From NCBI GenBank assembly GCA_028711355.1, contig JAQTSL010000081.1, forward strand, positions 1 through 12,116: 12,116 bases of DNA, in the 5' to 3' direction. This DNA is from Rhodoferax sp. (lineage in GTDB: Bacteria > Pseudomonadota > Gammaproteobacteria > Burkholderiales > Burkholderiaceae_C). The position numbers and the translations under genes were made by a program. Below, one piece after another: positions 6,893 to 12,116 of this stretch. The first letter of the stretch is position 1. Every line of letters starts with the position of its first letter. The notes under the pieces were generated by a model, which was not told the DNA's origin, did not search any database, and saw nothing but the letters and a program-made list of their open reading frames with translations.

Positions 6893-8183
6893 AGACGACC
6901 TGATCCTTGGTGAATCGCTGGTGCAGCGCTTTGAGCTGGAAGACATCAAGGTCATCTGGCTGCGCCGTCTGGCCGAGGCGCAACTGCAAATCGACGCCCC
7001 CTGGGGCGCGGTGATCAGTGACGTGCGTTTGCCCGACGGCCTGGCCACCGAGTGGTTTGTGCAACTGCCCGCATCTGTTCGGCAGCTACCCTGGTTCTTT
7101 CTGACGGGCTACGGTAGCGTCAACGACGCCGTCAAAGCGTTGCAGGCCGGCGCGCGTGAGTACCTGACCAAGCCCTTTGACACTGAGAAGCTGGTCACCG
7201 CGGTGATGAACTCGGTGTCGACGCATACGGCAACACCGACCAACGTGCTGGGCATTTCCCACGCCATGCGGCGGGTGGAGGAACTGGTACACAAACTCGC
7301 CAAACAAAAGACATCAGTGCTGATCAATGGTGAGTCTGGTGTTGGCAAGGAAGTGGTGGCACAGATGATTCACAACCTGGACTTGCGCAGCAAGAAGGGA
7401 ACCTTCGTGCCCGTCAACTGTGCGGCAGTACCGGAATCGATGATGGAAGCTGAGTTTTTTGGCTACGAGAAAGGCGCCTTCACCAGTTCCCAGCGTGCGC
7501 ACAAGGGCTTCGTCGAACGCGCCGATGGTGGCACCTTGTTCCTTGATGAGGTGGGTGATTTGCCCGCCAGCATGCAAGCCAAATTGCTGCGGGTGTTGCA
7601 AGAGCGCTGTTTCTTCAGGCTGGGTTCCGAGCGCACCACGCACAGCGACTTTCGCATCATTGCCGCCACCAACCGCGACCTGTATGCCGACATGCAGGCG
7701 GGCAGGTTTCGTGAGGACCTGTTTTACCGGCTGGCGGTGATCCGCATCGAGATTCCGCCGCTGCGTGAGCGCCCGGAAGACATCCGCTGGCTGACTGAGC
7801 TGATCCTGCAACAGATCACCGCCGAGCACGGCATACCGATTGCCATGTCCGAGGTGTTCTTGCGCGATGTGATGGCGCGCAACTGGCGCGGCAATGTGCG
7901 CGAGCTGCGGGCCTACCTGGAGCACGCTGTGGTGTTGAGCGATAACGGCATCCTGAATCAGCCCATGGCCAGTATCCCGGACACGCGGGGTGATGACAGT
8001 TTGATAACCTCTGCACTCGGGGTGCTGCCACAACTTCATTCGGTGGTGGAGGATGCCGAGCGTGGACACATCCGCAAAGTACTCGCGCACTGCGAAGGCA
8101 ATCTGGGCAAAACCGCAGAAGCGCTTGGCATCTCGCGCAAGACGCTGTGGGAGAAGATGAAGCGACTGGAGATCAGTGCCTGA
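6864..8183 (+). CDS. Sigma-54-dependent response regulator (NtrC family, AioR/ArxR-like)
   Basis: This 439-residue activator has a receiver domain (D11/D12, phospho-site D53, T81, K103), an AAA+ domain and a Fis-type helix-turn-helix at the C-terminus (about 402-439). The AAA+ domain shows Walker A GESGVGKE (156-163), Walker B GGTLFLDE (222-229), candidate arginine fingers near FREDLFYR (282-289) and WRGNVREL (341-348). The sigma-54 contact loop reads GAFTSS (204-209) in place of GAFTGA; Phe and Thr are kept. ATG 6864 is preferred over a TTG three codons upstream. It overlaps the kinase gene, which implies coupled translation. Its likely targets are the paired inverted repeats at 4446-4503 and the sigma-54 promoter of the molybdoenzyme operon. 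Size and order match AioR and ArxR; orthology is not proven. Confidence 0.92.
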   Translation: MTHKKLLLIEDDLILGESLVQRFELEDIKVIWLRRLAEAQLQIDAPWGAVISDVRLPDGLATEWFVQLPASVRQLPWFFLTGYGSVNDAVKALQAGAREYLTKPFDTEKLVTAVMNSVSTHTATPTNVLGISHAMRRVEELVHKLAKQKTSVLINGESGVGKEVVAQMIHNLDLRSKKGTFVPVNCAAVPESMMEAEFFGYEKGAFTSSQRAHKGFVERADGGTLFLDEVGDLPASMQAKLLRVLQERCFFRLGSERTTHSDFRIIAATNRDLYADMQAGRFREDLFYRLAVIRIEIPPLRERPEDIRWLTELILQQITAEHGIPIAMSEVFLRDVMARNWRGNVRELRAYLEHAVVLSDNGILNQPMASIPDTRGDDSLITSALGVLPQLHSVVEDAERGHIRKVLAHCEGNLGKTAEALGISRKTLWEKMKRLEISA

Positions 8184-8203
8184 TCACTGCGCGAGGGATC
8201 ACC

Positions 8204-8440
8204 TCAAGCGCTCAACCACTTCTGCACTTCGGCCACCGTCGGAATGCGCCCACTGCTGACCAGCTTGTCATTGATGACCAGGCCGGGCGTGGACAACAGG
8301 TCATAGTGCATGATCTGCTTGATGTCGCTCACCTTGTCGAATTCGGCTTGCACATTGGCGGCGCTGGCCGCCTCTCGGGCAACGGCTTCCAGCTTTTTGC
8401 AATTGGCGCAGCCCGGGCCCAGAATTTTGATGTTGAGCAT
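8204..8440 (-). CDS. Small thioredoxin-fold protein with CANC motif
   Basis: This 78-residue protein has the beta-alpha-beta start MLNIKILGPGCANCKK and a TPGLVINDKLVSSGRIPT segment containing the cis-Pro, as in the small redox-active-disulfide-2/thioredoxin-like family. C11 and C14 form the CxxC pair. There is no signal peptide, so it is cytoplasmic. The start at 8440 is set by an AAGGAGA site; the in-frame upstream extension to 8506 would run back into the permease gene. It follows the permease by 26 bp and is almost certainly co-transcribed with it, a pairing that recurs for DUF318 permeases. A thiol or metal(loid)-handling role beside the permease is an inference. It ends 20 bp from the convergent regulator gene. 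Confidence 0.85.
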   Translation of the reverse strand: MLNIKILGPGCANCKKLEAVAREAASAANVQAEFDKVSDIKQIMHYDLLSTPGLVINDKLVSSGRIPTVAEVQKWLSA

Positions 8441-8446
8441 GGTATT

Positions 8447-8453
8447 TCTCCTT
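8447..8453 (-). promoter_or_regulatory. Ribosome binding site of the CANC protein gene
   Basis: AAGGAGA on the minus strand lies six bases before the ATG at 8440 and fixes the start of this small gene against the longer in-frame reading to 8506. Confidence 0.8.
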
Positions 8454-8466
8454 GTGATAAAAAAAA

Positions 8467-9912
8467 TCAAGGTGATGCATGCGCCAGTTGGTAGCGCTTT
8501 AGCCACGTCAATGTGCCAATCATCACCGTCAAAAACAAACCCAGTGCCATGACCAGCGGCAGCCAGCCCAGCCCATCGACCCAGGAGCCGTAGATCAGAC
8601 CCGCGCAGACACTGAACACCGCCACCAGGCCCACATAGGTGAGGGTCTTGTGCCAGGCGATCACGGCGGCAACCATCAACATGCTTTGCAGGCTCAGCTC
8701 GGGGTCGGCCATCAGATACGCCAGCAGCGGGCCAGGGTGCATGCCAAGGTCGAGGAACATGCGTGCCACCGGCACCTCAACCAGCGTGGGGAAGTACATG
8801 AACACACCAAACCCCACCGCCACCGCGTTGGCCGGTAGCGTGTTGCTGCCCGCCAGACTTTCAATCCATTCCGGGCGGATCACCTGGCGCACCATGCCGA
8901 CAATGAACACGCCTAGCACCAGCAAGACAAAAATCTGCTTGACGAAGCGCCAGGCCTCCCAGAGCCAGGCGCGCCAGTCGTCACCGGCCAATTGGTGGGC
9001 AAAGTAAGCCACCGCCCACAAGGCCAGCGCCACGCCAAAGACCCGGCCCGTGAAAGCCAGCTCCAGGCTGTCGGGGCCGGGTGTCAGGCGCATGCTGGCC
9101 ACCAGCAAGGTGCTGGCGGTGAGGCCGAGCGCCACCCAAGTCCAGCGGTTAGCCCCTTCCACAATGTTTTCCAGACCCTGCCAGGCCGCCACCCCAATCA
9201 GCAGCAGCAAACCGATCAACACCGAGCCCTGAAAGCTCACGCCTTCTTCGCCCTTGGCAGCATCAAACGGCATCCAGGTGAACAAGGTGGTTTGCCATGA
9301 CTGCGCCCATGACAGGGGCGCATCCAGGGTGAACACCGTTGTCGTCAAGGGCCACAGCTTCAGCGTGCCGGCAATCAACAGCCCGACCAAAGACAACAAC
9401 ACCCCCAGTGCCGCAGGCGCAATGCTGGCTTTGTCGGCAAACAGGTTGTCAGTTTCTGCATCGTGGCTGGCATCGTCGCGCCAGAAGATCATGGCCATCA
9501 ACAGCCCAATGCCGATGCCAAACAGCAGGCACAGAAGCAGTCGCGCCATGGCAAATTCCAGCCCCAAAATGCTGCCGGTGTAAGCCAGCGCCATGATGTT
9601 GCCGGCCGGGGCAAAAAACAAAAACGTGATGGCCGGGCCAATGCCCGCCCCCTTTCTGTAAACGCCAGCAAACAGCGGCACGATGGTGCACGAGCACACG
9701 GCAATCAGGGAGCCGGCAGCGGCGGCGGCCGGGTAAGACACGTAAGCGGGCGTGTTGCGACCCAGCCAGCGGGTGATGCTGGCCTTGGGGATCAGTGCGG
9801 CCATGGCACCGGCAATAAAGAATGCGGGCAACAAACACAACAGCACATGCGCGGCCAGATACGAGGCTAGGCTACCGGCGCCGCCCTGCAGCAATTTCAA
9901 TGCGAGTTCCAT
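8467..9912 (-). CDS. Permease of the ArsP/DUF318 family
   Basis: This polytopic membrane protein of 481 residues has two hydrophobic halves joined by a less hydrophobic middle region. The first half holds VCSCTIVPLFAGVYRKGAG followed by FLFFAPAGNIMALAYTGS; the second holds FMYFPTLVEVPVARMF. These are characteristic of the DUF318/ArsP_1 permeases. Some members (ArsP) export trivalent organoarsenicals and use cysteines like those in the CSC segment, but many are uncharacterised, so arsenic transport is a hypothesis here. A GGTGGAG element lies close before the ATG. The gene heads a two-gene unit with the CANC protein. No ArsR-type repressor gene is visible beside it. The upstream 276 bp contain short inverted repeats that could serve in regulation. 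Confidence 0.82.
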   Translation of the reverse strand: MELALKLLQGGAGSLASYLAAHVLLCLLPAFFIAGAMAALIPKASITRWLGRNTPAYVSYPAAAAAGSLIAVCSCTIVPLFAGVYRKGAGIGPAITFLFFAPAGNIMALAYTGSILGLEFAMARLLLCLLFGIGIGLLMAMIFWRDDASHDAETDNLFADKASIAPAALGVLLSLVGLLIAGTLKLWPLTTTVFTLDAPLSWAQSWQTTLFTWMPFDAAKGEEGVSFQGSVLIGLLLLIGVAAWQGLENIVEGANRWTWVALGLTASTLLVASMRLTPGPDSLELAFTGRVFGVALALWAVAYFAHQLAGDDWRAWLWEAWRFVKQIFVLLVLGVFIVGMVRQVIRPEWIESLAGSNTLPANAVAVGFGVFMYFPTLVEVPVARMFLDLGMHPGPLLAYLMADPELSLQSMLMVAAVIAWHKTLTYVGLVAVFSVCAGLIYGSWVDGLGWLPLVMALGLFLTVMIGTLTWLKRYQLAHASP

Positions 9913-9966
9913 AACTCCACCCTTTCACTCATTGCGGCTCATTTTGGGACAACCTAAAACAAGATG

Positions 9967-9984
9967 CATTGCTTCTGCGCAATG
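9967..9984. repeat. CATTGC inverted repeat upstream of the permease
   Basis: CATTGC-TTCTGC-GCAATG has perfect 6-bp arms and a 6-bp spacer, 55-72 bp before the permease start. Its position fits an operator, but no matching regulator is encoded nearby. The minus strand over 9979-9992 also has GG-N10-GC with TTGC, a poor sigma-54 match lacking most of the -24 bases. Confidence 0.35.
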
Positions 9985-10067
9985 ATTTGCCCGTCAACCC
10001 ACCCCCAAAATCCTTCACCCATGGCCAGAACAACGCTTGCCGTTAACCACCCAAGGTAGGAGCCGCA

Positions 10068-10082
10068 TGCCCGAATTGGGCA
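10068..10082. repeat. TGCCC inverted repeat in the mobB-permease gap
   Basis: TGCCC-GAATT-GGGCA has perfect 5-bp arms. It lies in the 276-bp gap (9913-10188) between mobB and the permease gene. No gene was recognised in this gap. The repeat could be an operator or a weak hairpin; nothing links it to a known regulator. Confidence 0.25.
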
Positions 10083-10134
10083 CGTACGGATCTGTGCGGG
10101 GGGCATCCAGTAATGGAGGTCTCTACCGCGATCA

Positions 10135-10156
10135 TGCGCCCTTCGGTCGGGGCGCA
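10135..10156 (-). terminator. GC-rich hairpin downstream of mobB
   Basis: TGCGCCC and GGGCGCA form a 7-bp stem with an 8-base loop, 33-54 bp after the mobB stop codon. It could end the cytochrome-mobB transcript or protect its 3' end. There is no T-run on the minus strand after it, so it is not a classical intrinsic terminator. Confidence 0.35.
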
Positions 10157-10188
10157 CTGCGTGTCGCTTTGGTTTGTCCTGCAAAGCC

Positions 10189-10710
10189 TCAGAGTCGTTG
10201 CGATGCGTTGGCCAGCACAAACCTGGCAATGGATGGCACTTCCGCCAGATTGAGATAAGCCAGCCCAGGGGTCACGGCAGTTTTTTCCGGGGAGCTTGGG
10301 GGCGAGTCAGTGGCAATGGCCACAATGCCCGGCCAATCGGGCCACAGAGTGGGCTGGCCCTCGGCTTCGCGCCAGACCTCCAGCTTGGGAAAATTTCCCC
10401 CCTTGAAACCCTCGACCAGCACCAGATCGCAATGTTGCATCCGGTCCAACAAATAGTCGAGTGAAGGCTCTTCGGCGCCGCGCAGTTCATGCATTAGCGC
10501 CCAGCGTTCATTGCCCAGCAGCAACACCTCCTTGCATCCCGCCTCACGCAGGCGGTAGGAGTCTTTGCCAGGGCGGTCGATGTCGATATTTTTGTGGCTG
10601 TGCTTGATCAGCGACACCACCAGACCTCGCGATGCAATCTCAGGCACCAGGCGTTCCAGCAGTGTCGTTTTACCCATGCCGGAATGACCGGCAATGCCAA
10701 ATATCTTCAT
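10189..10710 (-). CDS. mobB: Molybdopterin-guanine dinucleotide biosynthesis protein MobB
   Basis: This cytoplasmic GTP-binding protein of 173 residues is close to the usual MobB length. It assists MobA in making the guanine dinucleotide form of the molybdenum cofactor, which DMSO-reductase-family enzymes need. The N-terminus MKIFGIAGHSGMGKTTLL carries the P-loop (GHSGMGKT, about residues 8-15). The segments VVSLIKHSHKNIDIDRPGKDS and DLVLVEGFKGGNFPKLEV are family signatures. Its ATG lies two bases after the TGA of the cytochrome gene, so the two are probably translationally coupled. No mobA is visible in the window. The neighbouring molybdoenzyme operon is a plausible customer, but mobB serves all bisMGD enzymes of the cell. 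Confidence 0.93.
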   Translation of the reverse strand: MKIFGIAGHSGMGKTTLLERLVPEIASRGLVVSLIKHSHKNIDIDRPGKDSYRLREAGCKEVLLLGNERWALMHELRGAEEPSLDYLLDRMQHCDLVLVEGFKGGNFPKLEVWREAEGQPTLWPDWPGIVAIATDSPPSSPEKTAVTPGLAYLNLAEVPSIARFVLANASQRL

Positions 10711-10712
10711 TT

Positions 10713-12116
10713 TCAGACCGTTGTGAAGAAGCCTATTGCGACCAGTGTCAGCAGGGTCAGGCCGATGGTGATCAGCACAAAACCCAACACCTTGGAAGCC
10801 CTGAACTTGAACGCTGAGGGTGCGTCCACCAGGTATTTCTCCAGTTCGCCAGAGGCCAGCAGCCGTTCATATTCCACCGTGTGGTCGTGCTTGAACTCAT
10901 CAATTGAGAAGGTCCCAATAAACATCGCCTCGCCCAGCGGGAACTTGTCAGGCCGGAAGTGGTTGTTAAAGAAGTGCACGGTAAACAGGAACACCACTGC
11001 CAGGAACGCTTCTTCCGCATGGAAGATCGCTGCCACGTTGAACACCCAGCCGGGCAGGTATGCCCCGAAGGAACTGGGTAGCCACATAATCAGACCGCTG
11101 ACACCGATGATGGTGACCCCCCAGAACGGTGCCCAGTAGTCAAATTTTTCCCAATAGGTCCAGCGGTCAAACTTCGGCCTTGGTCCCATGCCGAAGAACC
11201 ACTTGAACATGGCGATCATGTCTTTGCCATCTTGCAGGTTGGGCACCAGCGAATTCGGGCCGAAGATTTTGAAGTTCTTCCAGTCGCGTGCCAGTCGGAT
11301 GCCAACGTAAAACAGATGCCAGAAGAACACGCCAGCAAAGATCACGGCAGCGGTGCGGTGGATAAGACCCGCCGTATGTGGCCCACCCAGTGCCGTCATG
11401 ATGGCTGGTGCCCAGGCCACATCCGGGTAGAACAACGGCATACCGGTCAGCGTCAGCACCATCAGGCTCAGGGCAAAAGTGATGTGCGCGATGCGCCAGG
11501 TGCGGCTAAAGCGCTGAATGTGTTTGCCCTTGACGTGCTCGGGCAAGGCCTCGGCCATGATGCGCCGATGGTCACTGGTTTGCTTGCGCTCCTTGTATTC
11601 GCGGTAGAACCAGAGCAAGGTGTGCAGCCAGAAGAAGCCAAAGGTACCCACCAGCAACTGCACCATGATTTGCCACGCCACCCAGATCTGTGGATAGCGT
11701 CCAAAATCATGGGTATTGCCATGCGGCTCATAGCTGACAAACCCGGCGGGCACATCGGGCAAGCCCTTTTTGACGTTGTGACAAGCCCGGCATGTTTTCA
11801 TGCGATTGTCTGGATGCACCATCGACTTGGGGTCGCTCGACTTGTAAATTTTGTGACTGCCGTGACAGTCATAACACTTGGCAGTGTAGGTGTAGCCCAG
11901 GGAGCTGATTTGTCCGTGAAAAGTACCTTTGTAGCTCTTGTACTTTTCTTCGTGGCAACTGCCGCAACCTTTGGTGACGATCAGCTTGAATGGATCGTCG
12001 CTGGAACTGGTGATGGCATGGGAAGAGTGACAGTCGGTGCAGACAGCCCCTTTGACATTGTTCTTTTCCAGCACTTGTTGGCCATGCACTGAACCTTCAT
12101 AGCTTTCAAGTTGGTC
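10713..12116 (-). CDS. Multihaem cytochrome c fused to a cytochrome b-type membrane domain (N-terminus outside window)
   Basis: The gene is cut at the window edge; 467 residues are visible and the frame is open to base 12116, so the GTG at 12089 is not needed as a start. Four c-type haem motifs occur in the first 115 residues: CTDCH, CGSCH, CYDCH and CRACH. Two of them lie in a repeated unit (SYEGSVHG...CTDCH and SYKGTFHG...CYDCH), which resembles multihaem cytochromes with His ligands in the repeat. After this comes a membrane part of several helices with His residues in WRIAHITFAL, GLIHRTAAVIFAG, FWHLFYVG and FTVHFFNNHF, typical of b-type cytochromes that contact quinones. The last helix ends at FFTTV. 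The likely role is electron transfer between the quinone pool and periplasmic haems. The enzyme partner may lie outside the window. Confidence 0.85.
   Translation of the reverse strand, partial: DQLESYEGSVHGQQVLEKNNVKGAVCTDCHSSHAITSSSDDPFKLIVTKGCGSCHEEKYKSYKGTFHGQISSLGYTYTAKCYDCHGSHKIYKSSDPKSMVHPDNRMKTCRACHNVKKGLPDVPAGFVSYEPHGNTHDFGRYPQIWVAWQIMVQLLVGTFGFFWLHTLLWFYREYKERKQTSDHRRIMAEALPEHVKGKHIQRFSRTWRIAHITFALSLMVLTLTGMPLFYPDVAWAPAIMTALGGPHTAGLIHRTAAVIFAGVFFWHLFYVGIRLARDWKNFKIFGPNSLVPNLQDGKDMIAMFKWFFGMGPRPKFDRWTYWEKFDYWAPFWGVTIIGVSGLIMWLPSSFGAYLPGWVFNVAAIFHAEEAFLAVVFLFTVHFFNNHFRPDKFPLGEAMFIGTFSIDEFKHDHTVEYERLLASGELEKYLVDAPSAFKFRASKVLGFVLITIGLTLLTLVAIGFFTTV

Noticed and set aside
7314..8090. 258-codon minus-strand open frame within the regulator gene
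   Set aside because: It is antisense to conserved AAA+ motifs and has no recognisable features of its own.
8171..8185. GATCAG-TGC-CTGATC hairpin at the end of the regulator gene as a bidirectional terminator
   Set aside because: The stem is only 6 bp and not GC-rich, it spans the stop codon, and there is no T-run on either strand.
9976..9995. Second sigma-54 promoter before the permease
   Set aside because: GG-N10-GC spacing is present, but the -24 element otherwise lacks the TGGCACG bases; such matches arise often by chance.
9954..10229. 91-codon minus-strand frame across the mobB-permease gap
   Set aside because: It overlaps the end of mobB, shows no domain and no ribosome site that I can support.
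11232..12092. 286-codon plus-strand open frame opposite the cytochrome gene
   Set aside because: The minus strand carries four CxxCH motifs and membrane helices; the plus frame shows no protein-like features.

Overview
The window looks like an accessory anaerobic-respiration region from a betaproteobacterium, possibly a Rhodoferax-like member of the Comamonadaceae. That placement is an inference from the GC-rich codon use and the overall style of the proteins. No rRNA, tRNA, insertion sequence, integrase or CRISPR array was seen.

Positions 1-4295 (minus strand) hold a three-gene operon read in the order B-C-A. B is a four-cluster [4Fe-4S] protein, C is an NrfD/PsrC-type membrane subunit, and A is a Tat-exported molybdopterin oxidoreductase of 879 residues. 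This is the architecture of the polysulfide/thiosulfate/tetrathionate/arsenate reductase and ArxA branch of the DMSO reductase superfamily. The substrate cannot be fixed from sequence. The catalytic subunit has a cysteine (C181) where this branch ligates molybdenum. At the N-terminal FeS site the third cysteine is replaced by aspartate, with all other spacing canonical (C56-x2-C59-x3-D63-x27-C91).

Positions 4296-4537 are a divergent control region. It holds a near-perfect sigma-54 promoter aimed at the BCA operon, a probable IHF site, and two copies of a TTACG-N4-CGTAA-type inverted repeat about 109 and 153 bp upstream of the predicted transcription start. Positions 4538-8183 (plus strand) encode a tight three-gene sensory unit: a PhnD-like periplasmic binding protein, a two-TM histidine kinase and a sigma-54-dependent response regulator. 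The set matches in gene order and protein size the AioX-AioS-AioR and ArxX-ArxS-ArxR regulators of arsenite oxidation. The simplest model is that the binding protein captures the substrate or a related oxyanion, the kinase phosphorylates the regulator, and the regulator binds the paired repeats and activates the BCA promoter.

Positions 8204-9912 (minus strand) encode a permease of the ArsP/DUF318 family and a 78-residue thioredoxin-fold protein with a CANC motif, convergent with the regulator. Positions 10189-12116 (minus strand) encode a partial multihaem cytochrome c/b membrane protein and, 2 bp after its stop, mobB for molybdenum cofactor dinucleotide biosynthesis. The molybdoenzyme, MobB, quinone-linked membrane proteins and dedicated sensor together suggest an inducible respiratory module acting on an oxyanion, with arsenic or sulfur compounds the leading candidates.
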